64,000 nucleotides of DNA. Origin: DATKPC01 sp035524275 (lineage in GTDB: Bacteria > Pseudomonadota > Gammaproteobacteria > Burkholderiales > Burkholderiaceae_F). The position numbers and the translations under genes are program-made. Below are positions 34,655-43,487 of this stretch, piece by piece; position 1 is the stretch's first letter, and every line of letters starts with the position of its first letter. Under the pieces are notes generated by a model. That model had not been told where the DNA came from. It ran no database searches and worked only from the letters and a program-made list of their open reading frames with translations. The stretch is taken from positions 1 through 64,000 of the forward strand of contig DATKPC010000114.1 of the NCBI GenBank assembly GCA_035524275.1, given 5' to 3'.

Positions 34655-35143
34655 ATGTCCCAGGCCGACGACGCCAAGGCAATGCTGCGGGTGCTCCTGC
34701 TCGGGCGAAAGGCTGCCGCGCTGGGGACGGTCGACGGCGGACGTCCATTTGTCTCGATGACGCCGTATGCGATCGACGATCGCACCGGCACCCTCTTGAT
34801 CCTCGTGAGCAGCCTGGCCGCGCACACGCGTAACCTGCGCGCGAACCGCGGCGTTTCGATCCTGGTCATGCAGGCTGAGGACGAGGCTCCGTCGACGCAC
34901 GAAATCGCGCGGGCGACGATCGATGCGGAGGCCGTGCCGATCGAGCGGGGCACCGCGGAACAGCTTGCGGCGCGCGACGCTTACCTCGCGCGCTTTCCGG
35001 AGGCCGAGCCGCTCACCGGATTCGGAGACTTCTCGTTCTTTGCGCTGCGTCCGCTCGGCGCCCGCGTTGTCGCAGGATTCGCGCGGGCCAGGACGCTGGA
35101 TGCGGACGAGGTGGCCGAGGCAATCCGTTGCACGAGCGCATGA
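34655..35143 (+). CDS. HugZ/PNPOx-like FMN-binding split-barrel protein
   Basis: The 162-residue protein has the split-barrel pattern of pyridoxamine-phosphate-oxidase relatives: LLLGRKAAALGTVDGGRPFVSMTPY, then LILVSSLAAHTRNLRANRGVSILV. The end, DFSFFALRPLGARVVAGFARA, recalls HugZ-type haem-utilisation proteins, although the family's C-terminal haem domain is missing. It may bind FMN or haem. The ATG at 34655 is the only good start. The inverted-repeat element just upstream may affect its expression. Confidence 0.8.
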   Translation: MSQADDAKAMLRVLLLGRKAAALGTVDGGRPFVSMTPYAIDDRTGTLLILVSSLAAHTRNLRANRGVSILVMQAEDEAPSTHEIARATIDAEAVPIERGTAEQLAARDAYLARFPEAEPLTGFGDFSFFALRPLGARVVAGFARARTLDADEVAEAIRCTSA

Positions 35144-35164
35144 CGCGCCCGGCCGCGGTGCCCG

Positions 35165-35710
35165 TCAAAGTGGATAACTGTCGTCCGGCAGCCGCAGCCG
35201 CAGGCCAAGCGCACTTTCCGAGCGTTCGCCTTCCGCTCCGAAATAGCGGATCCGCCCGCTGAGCTCGACGAGGATCACCTCGCGCGAACCCGCCGCCAGG
35301 TAGGCGGCCAGCTTTTCGTTGAGTTCCCGCCGCGTGTTCGATTCGGACTGCACTTCGATGCAGATGTCGGGCGCGACCCGCTGCGGATCGTCGTTTGCGT
35401 AGCGAGGACTCCACACCACATCGGGAATGAAGACGCCGGACCGTGTCAGCACGCCGACGCCAGGAAGAGACTCGCCGCCAAGCTCCCGATCCAGCTGCCG
35501 CATGAAGGACGCAACTATTCGCTGATGCGCTGTCTTTGGCGGCGTCATCGGGAGGATGTCGCCGTAGGCGTCGAGTTCGAATCGCTCCGGCGAGCGTGGA
35601 TCGCCGAGCAGGGTCCGCCAGCGCTGAGCCAGTTCCTCGGCGGGCAACGGCGCGAAGGCGACCCCCCATGGGGACGCGATGGACGGGCGCAAGTCAGGTG
35701 CGGACGACAT
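35165..35710 (-). CDS. Uma2-family (DUF820) restriction-endonuclease-like protein
   Basis: The 181-residue protein shows the PD-(D/E)xK-like core of the Uma2 family: ERFELDAYGDILPMTPP near the N-terminus, the acidic residue in GVFIPDVVWSP, and DICIEVQSESN before a helix and the VILVELSGRIRYF strand. These proteins are abundant in cyanobacteria and some proteobacteria, and their function is unknown. It is convergent with the PNPOx-like gene, with 21 bp between stops, and looks like a mobile accessory gene. Confidence 0.85.
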   Translation of the reverse strand: MSSAPDLRPSIASPWGVAFAPLPAEELAQRWRTLLGDPRSPERFELDAYGDILPMTPPKTAHQRIVASFMRQLDRELGGESLPGVGVLTRSGVFIPDVVWSPRYANDDPQRVAPDICIEVQSESNTRRELNEKLAAYLAAGSREVILVELSGRIRYFGAEGERSESALGLRLRLPDDSYPL

Positions 35711-35809
35711 GGCGATTTGACGGGTGTGCGGGGCACTCCCGTATTCAAGCCGAGTATAGGCCGCGCGTAGCGCGGGAAGGACGCTGACGCTGACGCCGGC
35801 GACGCGGCG

Positions 35810-36046
35810 CTATTTGCCCCCGTCCTTGTCCACGGCATCCAGCGCTTGCTGGCGCGCCTTCGTCGCGGCGTCGATGTCCCGGCGCACTTTTTCTTCCAAT
35901 GCTTTGGCGTCCTCGGCCTGCTTGCTCGCGGCCGCCGCATTCGCGCCGGCTGTCGTCGCGACGCCGGCATCGCAGGCGGCAAGCACCGCCGTCGCCGCGA
36001 CGGCAACGGCCACGACAGCCTTCGTTCGACGCCCAGAGCCTGTCAT
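35810..36046 (-). CDS. Small lipoprotein with coiled-coil tail, unknown function
   Basis: This 78-residue protein starts with two basic residues and a hydrophobic stretch ending in the lipobox LAAC, so it should be lipidated on that Cys (about residue 25). The rest is an Ala/Lys/Glu-rich helix (SKQAEDAKALEEKVRRDI) likely to be a coiled coil. I prefer the ATG at 36046; 36079 would overlap mnmA. It lies 7 bp after mnmA on the same strand and may be translated with it. Confidence 0.65.
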   Translation of the reverse strand: MTGSGRRTKAVVAVAVAATAVLAACDAGVATTAGANAAAASKQAEDAKALEEKVRRDIDAATKARQQALDAVDKDGGK

Positions 36047-36053
36047 GCGCGGT

Positions 36054-37223
36054 TCACGCTGCGGCGCGCGGCGAATCAACCGTCGACGCCGGCGAGTCGA
36101 CCTCCGCCGCCGCCCCGTCGCCCGCGTCCGACGACTCGATGATCGCGCCGCCCAAGCAGACCTCGCCGTCGTAGAGCACCGCCGACTGTCCCGGCGTCAC
36201 GGCCCATTGCGCCTCCCCGAACGCCAGTTCCAGCGCGCGGCCGTCGCCCCGGACGACGACGCAGCCCGAGTCCTGCTGCCGATAGCGCGTCTTCGCGCCG
36301 AACGCCGCGCCGCTCCGCGGAGCAGCACCGGCAACCCACGACGCGTCGACCGCGACGAGCCGCCGCGACATCAGCCACGGATGATCGTGCCCCTGCACGA
36401 TCCACAGCGTATTGCTCGCCGGGTCCTTGCGCGCGACGAACCACGGCTCGCCGGTACCGTCGCGCCGGCCGCCGACGCCGATCCCCTTGCGCTGGCCCAG
36501 CGTGTAGAACGCGAGCCCCACGTGTTCGCCGATCTTCCTGCCCTGCGGCGAGCCGTCGGGCGTCCGGATCAGCCCCGGACGCGTCGGCAGGTAGCGGTTC
36601 AGGAACTCGCGGAACGGCCGCTCGCCGATGAAGCAGATCCCGGTCGAATCGCGCTTCGTCGCATTCGGCAACCCGATCTCCGCGGCAATGCGCCGCACCG
36701 CCGACTTGTGCAGGTGCCCGATCGGGAACATCGACCGCGCGAGCTGCGCCTGGTCGAGCCGATGCAGGAAGTAGCTCTGGTCCTTGCCCGGGTCGACGCC
36801 TCGCAGCAGCGCGAAGCGTCCGCCGGGCTCCTCGCGCACCCGGGCGTAGTGCCCGGTCGCGATGCGCCGGGCACCCAGCCGCAAAGCATGGTCCAGGAAG
36901 GCCTTGAACTTGATCTCCGCGTTGCACAGCACGTCCGGATTCGGCGTGCGCCCGGCGCCGTATTCGCGCAGGAACTCGGCGAACACGCGCTCGCGATACT
37001 CGGCGGCGAAATTCACCGCCTCCAGCTCGATGCCGACGACATCGGCGACGGCCGCCGCATCGATCAGGTCCTGTCGCGTCGAGCAGTATTCGTCATCGTC
37101 GTCGTCCTCCCAGTTCTTCATGAAGAGTCCGACGACTTCGTGCCCCTGCTGCTTCAGCAGGTACGCGGTGACCGCGGAATCCACGCCGCCCGACAGCCCG
37201 ACGACGACACGCTCGCGTTTCAT
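36054..37223 (-). CDS. mnmA: tRNA-specific 2-thiouridylase
   Basis: MnmA thiolates U34 of tRNAs for Lys, Glu and Gln. The 389-residue protein has the PP-loop GLSGGVDSA near residue 9, the catalytic Cys in NPDVLCNAEIKF and the second catalytic Cys in STGICFIGE. Other marks are FMKNWEDDD and KDQSYFL. It ends with a longer, Ser/Ala-rich tail than usual. Its start overlaps the Nudix stop by 4 bp, an arrangement seen in many proteobacteria. Confidence 0.97.
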   Translation of the reverse strand: MKRERVVVGLSGGVDSAVTAYLLKQQGHEVVGLFMKNWEDDDDDEYCSTRQDLIDAAAVADVVGIELEAVNFAAEYRERVFAEFLREYGAGRTPNPDVLCNAEIKFKAFLDHALRLGARRIATGHYARVREEPGGRFALLRGVDPGKDQSYFLHRLDQAQLARSMFPIGHLHKSAVRRIAAEIGLPNATKRDSTGICFIGERPFREFLNRYLPTRPGLIRTPDGSPQGRKIGEHVGLAFYTLGQRKGIGVGGRRDGTGEPWFVARKDPASNTLWIVQGHDHPWLMSRRLVAVDASWVAGAAPRSGAAFGAKTRYRQQDSGCVVVRGDGRALELAFGEAQWAVTPGQSAVLYDGEVCLGGAIIESSDAGDGAAAEVDSPASTVDSPRAAA

Positions 37224-37744
37224 TCGCGCAACCCCGCGCCCGCGGCCCCGATCGACGATCCGGTGCTGTCGAAGATCCCGGGGTGCGTGAACAGCAGGTC
37301 GAGTCCGACGCGCTGCCCGCGGCGGTAGTCCTCGACGCACTGCATGACGAGCGGGCTGCGATGCCGGTCGCGGGTCGCGCGCATCTGCGACTCGTCCATC
37401 CAGAGCGTGCGGATGATCCCGTCGTCCAGCGCCCGCCCCGCGATCCGCTCGTGGACCGTGCCGCAGAACGCGAACCGGAGGTAGGTCGGCGGCAGGTGGC
37501 CGTCGGCCCACGGTTCGCCGCGCCACAGGTACACGCCGATGAGCGCCGCCGGCACGAAAACGTGCGCCGTCTCCTCCAGCACCTCGCGGACCACCGCGTC
37601 GTGCAGCGATTCGCGCGCCTCCAGGTGGCCGGCAGGCTGGTTGATGCGGACGCCGTCGGCCGTATGCTCCTCGACGAGCAGGAAGCGGCCTTCGCTCTCG
37701 ATGACGGCGGCGACGGTCACCGCGGGAAGAAAGGTTCTGGGCAT
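37220..37744 (-). CDS. NudJ-like Nudix hydrolase
   Basis: The 174-residue protein has the Nudix box as GHLEARESLHDAVVREVLEE, with all the metal-binding glutamates, though the Gly after EE(T) is Ala. The FLLVEEHTADG and INQPAGHLE segments match the NudJ phosphatase group, which hydrolyses thiamine and nucleoside pyrophosphates. It is coupled to mnmA by a 4-bp overlap, as NudJ is in enterobacteria. Divergent from the transhydrogenase operon, with 126 bp between. Confidence 0.93.
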   Translation of the reverse strand: MPRTFLPAVTVAAVIESEGRFLLVEEHTADGVRINQPAGHLEARESLHDAVVREVLEETAHVFVPAALIGVYLWRGEPWADGHLPPTYLRFAFCGTVHERIAGRALDDGIIRTLWMDESQMRATRDRHRSPLVMQCVEDYRRGQRVGLDLLFTHPGIFDSTGSSIGAAGAGLRE

Positions 37745-37870
37745 CGGACCTGCGATAATGGCGTAAATTCTAGCCCCGCGACCGTCGGTCGGCGCCCGAG
37801 CGCCCCGGGTCGCGCAGAATAATCCGGGCTGGACCGCGCGAGCCACGTTGCAGCCCGCAGGAGGGAATCC

Positions 37871-38989
37871 ATGCGTATCGGAGTGCCGGCAGAGACTCGG
37901 CCGGGGGAAAGCCGTGTAGCCGCGACCCCGGAAACCGTGAAGAAGCTCGTCGCGCAGAAGCATGCCGTCGTCGTGCAGTCCGGCGCCGGCGTCGCGGCCA
38001 GCCAGCCGGACGACGCCTATGTCGCCGCCGGCGCGACGATCGGCAGCCTCGCCGACGCGTTCGGTGCCGAGATGGTGCTCAAGGTTCGCGCGCCGGTCGC
38101 CTCGGAAATCGCCGCGCTGCCGCGCGGCGCCGTGCTCGTCGGGATGCTGGAGCCTTTCAACACCGACGGCATCGCGGCGTTGAACGCGGCGGGCGTCACG
38201 GCGTTCGCGCTGGAGGCCGCGCCGCGGACGACGCGCGCGCAGAGCATGGACGTGCTCTCGTCCCAGGCCAACATCGCCGGCTACAAGGCCGTGCTGATGG
38301 CGGCCAACGCCTACGGGCGCCTGATGCCGATGATGATGACCGCGGCCGGGACGATCAAGGCCGCGCGCGTCGTCATCCTCGGCGCCGGCGTCGCCGGCCT
38401 GCAGGCGATCGCGACCGCCAAGCGCCTCGGTGCCGTCATCGAGGCCTCCGACGTCCGGCCCGCGGTGAAGGAGCAGATCGAGTCGCTCGGCGCCAAGTTC
38501 ATCGACGTCCCGTACGAGACCGACGAGGAGCGCGAGATCGCGAAGGGCGTCGGCGGCTACGCGCGGCCGATGCCGCCGTCGTGGATGCAGCGCCAGGCCG
38601 CCGAAGTCGCCAAGCGGATCGCGCTCGCGGACATCGTGGTCACGACGGCGCTGATCCCCGGCCGCAAGGCGCCGGTGCTGGTGACCGAGGAGATGGTGAA
38701 GTCGATGAAGCCCGGCTCGGTGATCCTCGATATGGCCGTCGAGCAGGGCGGCAACTGCGCCGTGTCCGAGCTCGGCAAGACGGTCACGAAGCACGGGGTC
38801 CACGTGATCGGGCAGCCGAACCTTCCGTCGCTCGTCGCCGCCGACAGTTCGGCGCTCTACGCCCGCAACGTCATCGACTTCCTGAAGCTCGTTTTCGACA
38901 AGGAAGGCAAGTTCGTCGTCAACCGCGAGGACGACATCGTCGCCGCGTGCCTGATGTGCATCGACGGCGAGTTGACGCGCAAGGGGTAG
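37871..38989 (+). CDS. pntAA: NAD(P) transhydrogenase alpha subunit, soluble part
   Basis: This 372-residue protein is the NAD(H)-binding domain I of proton-translocating transhydrogenase. It begins MRIGVPAETRPGESRVAATP and has RVVILGAGVAGLQAIATAKRLGA for dinucleotide binding and YARPMPPSWMQRQ. The membrane part of alpha is encoded by a separate gene, so the enzyme is of the three-subunit type, as in Rhodospirillum. AGGAGGG lies before the start. It opens a pntAA-pntAB-pntB operon that supplies NADPH from NADH using the proton gradient. Confidence 0.96.
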   Translation: MRIGVPAETRPGESRVAATPETVKKLVAQKHAVVVQSGAGVAASQPDDAYVAAGATIGSLADAFGAEMVLKVRAPVASEIAALPRGAVLVGMLEPFNTDGIAALNAAGVTAFALEAAPRTTRAQSMDVLSSQANIAGYKAVLMAANAYGRLMPMMMTAAGTIKAARVVILGAGVAGLQAIATAKRLGAVIEASDVRPAVKEQIESLGAKFIDVPYETDEEREIAKGVGGYARPMPPSWMQRQAAEVAKRIALADIVVTTALIPGRKAPVLVTEEMVKSMKPGSVILDMAVEQGGNCAVSELGKTVTKHGVHVIGQPNLPSLVAADSSALYARNVIDFLKLVFDKEGKFVVNREDDIVAACLMCIDGELTRKG

Positions 38990-39059
38990 CCGGGTTCAGC
39001 GTTCCGCGCGCGGCTCGCGCTTCGCGACCGTGCCCATCCACACCGTCGGGATTCGCGCC

Positions 39060-39374
39060 ATGGAAACGATCAGTCCAACCGTCATCAACCTCATCATCTT
39101 CGTCCTCGCGATCTACGTCGGCTACCACGTCGTCTGGAACGTGACCCCGGCGCTGCATACGCCGCTGATGTCGGTCACCAACGCGATTTCCGCGATCATC
39201 ATCGTCGGCGCGATGCTCGCCGCGGCGCTCACCGAGACGCCGTTGGGCAAGGGCATGGGCGTCGCCGCGGTCGCGCTGGCCGCCGTCAACGTGTTCGGCG
39301 GGTTCCTCGTCACGCGCCGGATGCTCGAGATGTTCAAGAAGAAGGAACCGAAGTCGGGTTCCGACAAGAAGTGA
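39060..39374 (+). CDS. pntAB: NAD(P) transhydrogenase alpha subunit, membrane part
   Basis: The 104-residue protein has about three hydrophobic helices (VINLIIFVLAIYVGYHVVW, AISAIIIVGAMLAAALTE, MGVAAVALAAVNVFGGFLV) and ends in a basic tail. This is the membrane piece of the alpha chain (domain II alpha). I chose the ATG at 39060, giving METISPTVINLI; the upstream in-frame ATG at 39030 adds ten residues not seen in the family. It is 70 bp after pntAA and 10 bp before pntB. Confidence 0.95.
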   Translation: METISPTVINLIIFVLAIYVGYHVVWNVTPALHTPLMSVTNAISAIIIVGAMLAAALTETPLGKGMGVAAVALAAVNVFGGFLVTRRMLEMFKKKEPKSGSDKK

Positions 39375-39384
39375 GGAACGCGCC

Positions 39385-40818
39385 ATGGCGCTGAGCATGA
39401 ATGTCGTCATCCTGCTGTACCTGGTCGCGTCGATCTTCTTCATCCAGGCGCTGAAGGGGTTGTCGCATCCGGCGACCTCGCGCGCCGGCAATGCCTTCGG
39501 CATGACCGGCATGGCCATCGCGGTCGCGACCACGGTCGCGCTGGTCTTCAAGCTGCGCCCGGAACTCGCCGGTCCCGGAATGGGCTGGGTCCTCGCGGGG
39601 CTCGTCGTCGGCGGCGGCATCGGCACCTACATCGCGCGCACCGTCGAGATGACGAAGATGCCGGAGATGGTCGCCTTCATGCACTCGATGATCGGCCTCG
39701 CGGCCGTCTGCATCGCGATCGCCTGCGTTGCCGAGCCGTGGGCGTTCAACATCGTCGGCCCGGGGCAGCCGATTCCGGGTGGCAATCGCGTCGAGCTCTT
39801 CATCGGCGCGTTCGTCGGCGCGATCACGTTCTCCGGCAGCGTCATCGCGTTCGGGAAGCTGGCCGGCAAGTACAAGCTCCGCCTGTTCCAGGGCGCTCCG
39901 GTCATCTTCCCCGGCCAGCATCCGCTCAATGCGGTCCTCGGGCTCGCGATGATCGGCTGCGGCCTGTGGTTCGTCTCGACGCAGGAATGGGTTCCGTTCG
40001 TCGCGATGCTGGCGATCGCCTTCGTCCTCGGCGTGCTGATCATCATCCCGATCGGCGGCGCCGACATGCCCGTCGTCGTCTCGATGCTGAACAGCTATTC
40101 CGGCTGGGCCGCGGCCGGCATCGGCTTCTCGCTCGACAATCCGATGCTGATCATCGCCGGCTCGCTGGTCGGCTCCAGCGGCGCGATCCTGAGCTACATC
40201 ATGTGCAAGGCGATGAACCGCTCGTTCTTCAACGTGATCCTCGGCGGCTTCGGCGGCGAGGTCGCGGCAGCCACCGGCGGCGGCGCGCAGGCGCAGCGCA
40301 GCGTGAAGTCCGGCTCGCCCGACGACGTCGCGTTCCTGCTCGGGAACGCGGAGTCGGTGATCATCGTCCCCGGCTACGGCCTCGCGGTGGCACGCGCGCA
40401 GCATCCGCTGAAGGAACTCTCCGACAAGCTGATCAAGAAGGGTGTCCAGGTTCGTTACGCGATCCATCCGGTCGCCGGCCGGATGCCGGGGCACATGAAC
40501 GTGCTGCTCGCCGAGGCCGAGGTGCCGTACGACCAGGTGTTCGAGATGGAGGACATCAACCCGGACTTCTCCGAAACGGATGTCGTGCTGGTCCTGGGCG
40601 CGAACGACGTCGTCAACCCGGCCGCGAAGGACCCGAAGTCGCCGATCGCCGGCATGCCGATCCTGGAGGCCTACAAGGCGCGGCAGATCATCGTCAACAA
40701 GCGCTCGATGGCCTCCGGCTACGCCGGCCTCGACAACGAACTGTTCTACATGGACAAGACGATGATGGTCTTCGGCGACGCGAAGAAGGTCGTCGAGGAC
40801 ATCGTCAAGGCCGTCTGA
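39385..40818 (+). CDS. pntB: NAD(P) transhydrogenase beta subunit
   Basis: PntB (477 residues) holds the rest of the membrane domain, with eight or nine helices in the first 270 residues, and the NADP-binding domain III. The latter shows IVPGYGLAVARAQHPLKEL, HPVAGRMPGHMNVLLAEA and LVLGANDVVNPAAKDP, all signatures of the family. It completes the three-gene transhydrogenase operon. The protein faces the cytoplasm with domain III. Confidence 0.97.
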   Translation: MALSMNVVILLYLVASIFFIQALKGLSHPATSRAGNAFGMTGMAIAVATTVALVFKLRPELAGPGMGWVLAGLVVGGGIGTYIARTVEMTKMPEMVAFMHSMIGLAAVCIAIACVAEPWAFNIVGPGQPIPGGNRVELFIGAFVGAITFSGSVIAFGKLAGKYKLRLFQGAPVIFPGQHPLNAVLGLAMIGCGLWFVSTQEWVPFVAMLAIAFVLGVLIIIPIGGADMPVVVSMLNSYSGWAAAGIGFSLDNPMLIIAGSLVGSSGAILSYIMCKAMNRSFFNVILGGFGGEVAAATGGGAQAQRSVKSGSPDDVAFLLGNAESVIIVPGYGLAVARAQHPLKELSDKLIKKGVQVRYAIHPVAGRMPGHMNVLLAEAEVPYDQVFEMEDINPDFSETDVVLVLGANDVVNPAAKDPKSPIAGMPILEAYKARQIIVNKRSMASGYAGLDNELFYMDKTMMVFGDAKKVVEDIVKAV

Positions 40819-40847
40819 GGCGACGTGGCCCTGCCGCAGGCCGTCGG

Positions 40848-42224
40848 ATGACTCGCGTCGAGCGCCGCCTGCCGTCGGACCACCCGCTGCACCGCCGGCT
40901 CGCCGACGAGGTGCACGCGCGGCCGCCGGTCGAGATCCCCAGCCCCGGTGTCGCCGCCTACGTCGCGCTGTGGCGCGACGAACCCGCGGCGGCCTCCGAC
41001 GCGTCGCCCGCCAAGGACTTCGAACCGTTGCGTCAGCTCGCCGCGCGGCACGGCGTCGCGTTGCCGGATGTCCCGCCGCCGCACGTCGTCGTCGACTTGC
41101 CGCGGCTGCGGATCAAGTGGGAGCGGCATTCGGAATTCACGAGCTACACGTTCATCCAGCCGCTCGAGAGTGCCGCGACGGATACGCTCCAGGATGAACT
41201 GCCGTCGGCGTTCGGCGCCGTGCCGCCCGAATGGCTGGCGTCGCTGCCGGGTCGCACGATCGCCGCGGTCGACGTCGTCCTGCTTCCGGCGCAGGGAGAC
41301 CTGCCGCCGATGGAGCAGATCGCGCCGATGTTTGGCGGCACCGGCGTCGTCGGCGCCCATGTGGCCGGCGGCGTCGCCCGCGTCTTCACCGACTATCGGC
41401 TGTCCGACGACGGACGCGAGCGCTGGGTCGTGCTCGATGGCGGGATGACGCGCGGGCAGCAGGCGCGCGTCGTGCAGCGGCTGACCGAGATCGCCGTCTA
41501 CCGCGTCGCCGCGCTGCTCGCGTTTCCTGTCGCGCGCGAGACGGCGGCGCAACTGTCGGCCGCCGAGGGTCGGCTCGCGGCCGTGATGGCGACGATCTCC
41601 GAACTCGGGCGCGATCGACGCGCGGCCCGGCTGATCCAGCGCGAGGAGCGCCGCCTGCTGGACGAGCTCATGCATCTGGCCGCCGAGATCGAACGCTCGG
41701 TTGCCACGACGAACTACCGCTTCTCCGCGGCGCGGGCGTACTGGGAAATCATCAACAACCGCGTCGCCGAGCTGCGCGAGGAGCGCATCGGCGGCGTCGC
41801 GACGATCGGCGAATTTCTGTCGCGCCGGCTCGCGCCGGCGATCAACACGGTGCTGGCGACAGCGCGACGCCAGCAGGCCCTGTCGGAGCGGGTCGCGCGG
41901 GCCGGCGACCTGCTTCGCACGCGCGTCGACGTGGCGCGCGAAGAGCAGAACCAGCAGATCCTGGCGGCGATGGACCGGCGCAGCAAGCTCTCGCTTCGCC
42001 TGCAGCAGACGGTCGAAGGACTCTCGGTCGCCGCGATCACCTATTACGCGGTCGGGCTCGTCGGCTACATCGTGAAGGCCGCGAAGCATGCGTGGCCGGC
42101 GATCGAGCCCGACTGGGTCACGGCCATCGCGATCCCGATCCTGGCGCTGCTGATCTGGCGCGCGGCGCACCGTGTCCGGAAGGAGCTGGAACACCACGCG
42201 GAGCCGGGCGACGACGAAGGCTAG
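40848..42224 (+). CDS. DUF3422-family membrane-anchored protein
   Basis: The 458-residue protein matches the DUF3422 pattern: an N-terminal LPSDHPLHRRLADEVHARPP, the HSEFTSYTF stretch and a coiled-coil-rich middle, then two C-terminal membrane helices (VAAITYYAVGLVGYIVKA and ITAIAIPILALLIWRA). Function is not known; members occur in proteobacteria. It follows pntB by 29 bp, so it may be co-transcribed with the transhydrogenase. I chose the ATG at 40848; the open frame extends much further upstream inside pntB. Confidence 0.88.
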   Translation: MTRVERRLPSDHPLHRRLADEVHARPPVEIPSPGVAAYVALWRDEPAAASDASPAKDFEPLRQLAARHGVALPDVPPPHVVVDLPRLRIKWERHSEFTSYTFIQPLESAATDTLQDELPSAFGAVPPEWLASLPGRTIAAVDVVLLPAQGDLPPMEQIAPMFGGTGVVGAHVAGGVARVFTDYRLSDDGRERWVVLDGGMTRGQQARVVQRLTEIAVYRVAALLAFPVARETAAQLSAAEGRLAAVMATISELGRDRRAARLIQREERRLLDELMHLAAEIERSVATTNYRFSAARAYWEIINNRVAELREERIGGVATIGEFLSRRLAPAINTVLATARRQQALSERVARAGDLLRTRVDVAREEQNQQILAAMDRRSKLSLRLQQTVEGLSVAAITYYAVGLVGYIVKAAKHAWPAIEPDWVTAIAIPILALLIWRAAHRVRKELEHHAEPGDDEG

Positions 42225-42245
42225 CGAGGAGGCGGGGCGCGGGCT

Positions 42246-42282
42246 CTCTCCCCCACCCCTCTCCCGCTTCGCGGGCGAGGGG
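42246..42282. repeat. Dispersed GC-rich hairpin repeat (copy 2)
   Basis: This 37-base copy is in inverted orientation to the copy at 42334-42370 and matches its complement exactly. It lies after the DUF3422 stop and, with copy 3, can form a 37-bp hairpin between the convergent DUF3422 and lrgB genes. Confidence 0.85.
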
Positions 42283-42333
42283 CGATCCGGCGTCGGCATT
42301 TGGGGCGGTGCCTCAATTCTCGACGACGAGACT

Positions 42334-42370
42334 CCCCTCGCCCGCGAAGCGGGAGAGGGGTGGGGGAGAG
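42334..42370. repeat. Dispersed GC-rich hairpin repeat (copy 3)
   Basis: The 37-base copy is a perfect inverted partner of copy 2, with 51 bases between them, and nearly matches copy 1 at 29758. It sits before the lrgB stop on the opposite side of a convergent junction and may serve as a bidirectional transcript end. Confidence 0.85.
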
Positions 42371-42401
42371 GGCCCGCCGCCAGCCTGGCAACGCCCCCGC
42401 C

Positions 42402-43139
42402 CTACCGAACCCCCATCCACCCCACGAGCGGCGGCACCAGCGCCGGCGCGACGAGCGCCGTCAACAACGCCGAGAGCCCCATCGCCAATCCGGCGAACGC
42501 GCCCATCTCCTCGCTGACCTGGAACGCCCGCGCCGTGCCGATCCCGTGCGCCGCGACGCCGATCGCGAAGCCGCGCGCGACGACATCGCGGAGCCGCAGC
42601 GCGTCGAGCACCGGTTTCGCGACGATGGCGCCGAAGATCCCCGTCAGGACGACGACGACCGCGGTGAGCGACGGATAGCCGCCGATCTTCTCGCTGATCC
42701 CCATCGCGACCGGCGCCGTCACCGATTTCGGCGCCAGCGACAGGATCGTCTCGCGGCTCGCCCCGAGCAGCCGTGCGATGACGACGACGGATACCAGCGC
42801 CGTCGCGACGCCGACGCCGAGCGCAACCAGCAGCGGCCACAGCAACCGCTGCAGCGTCCGCCGCTGGTCGTACAGCGGCATCGCGAGCGCGACGGTCGCC
42901 GGACCGAGCATGAAGTGCACGAACTGCGCGCCCTCGAAGTAGGTGCGGTAGCTGGTGTGCGTCAGCGTCAGCAGCGTCACCAGCATCGCGACGGCGATCG
43001 CGACCGGATTGGCGAGCGGGCTGTAGCGGGCGCGCCGATGGATCGCCTGCGCGACCTGGTAGGCGACGAGCGTCAACGTCAACCCGAGCAGCGGCTGCGC
43101 GGCGAGGTAGACCCAGATCTCACTGAGCGGCGTCGGCAT
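42402..43139 (-). CDS. lrgB: LrgB-family membrane protein
   Basis: The 245-residue protein has about seven hydrophobic helices and the LrgB/CidB core LGPATVALAMPLYDQ and LAPKSVTAPVAMGISEKIGG, with GIAAHGIGTARA-like sequence near the C-terminus. These proteins work with LrgA/CidA-type small proteins and may control murein hydrolase export or, in some bacteria, glycolate or pyruvate transport. The gene overlaps lrgA by 20 bp. Its place beside the glycolate oxidase cluster suggests a role in glycolate handling. Confidence 0.9.
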   Translation of the reverse strand: MPTPLSEIWVYLAAQPLLGLTLTLVAYQVAQAIHRRARYSPLANPVAIAVAMLVTLLTLTHTSYRTYFEGAQFVHFMLGPATVALAMPLYDQRRTLQRLLWPLLVALGVGVATALVSVVVIARLLGASRETILSLAPKSVTAPVAMGISEKIGGYPSLTAVVVVLTGIFGAIVAKPVLDALRLRDVVARGFAIGVAAHGIGTARAFQVSEEMGAFAGLAMGLSALLTALVAPALVPPLVGWMGVR

Positions 43140-43485
43140 CCTGCGCATCCAGCCGGCGCTTGAACCAGGCGATCGTCGCCGCGGTGGCGGCAATCGACAG
43201 CACGCTGCTCGCGGCGAGCGCCACGGTGATCGGCAGCCATTCCGCGCCGATGCGCCCGGCGTGCTGCATGATGCCGACGCCGGCCGGCACGAAGAGCAGC
43301 GACAGGTGTTTCAGGACGCCGGCGCTCGTGTCGCGCAGCCGGGCCGCGGCGCCGGCGTCGACCGCCAGGTAGCCGAGCAGCATCGCCATGCCCAGCACCG
43401 GGCCGGGAATCGGCAGGTGCAGCCCGAACGCGATGACCTCGCCGGCCAGCTGGAAACCAAGCAGGGTGGCGAGCGCCCCGATCAT
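43120..43485 (-). CDS. lrgA: CidA/LrgA-family membrane protein
   Basis: The 121-residue protein has four hydrophobic helices and the family stretches FGLHLPIPGPVLGMAML and LLFVPAGVGIMQHAG. It pairs with LrgB. The start is two bases after the glcF stop and the end overlaps lrgB, so glcF-lrgA-lrgB are one coupled unit. In plants the fused LrgAB protein PLGG1 exports glycolate, which fits the present neighbourhood; that function is inferred. Confidence 0.9.
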   Translation of the reverse strand: MIGALATLLGFQLAGEVIAFGLHLPIPGPVLGMAMLLGYLAVDAGAAARLRDTSAGVLKHLSLLFVPAGVGIMQHAGRIGAEWLPITVALAASSVLSIAATAATIAWFKRRLDAQDADAAQ

Positions 43486-43487
43486 CG

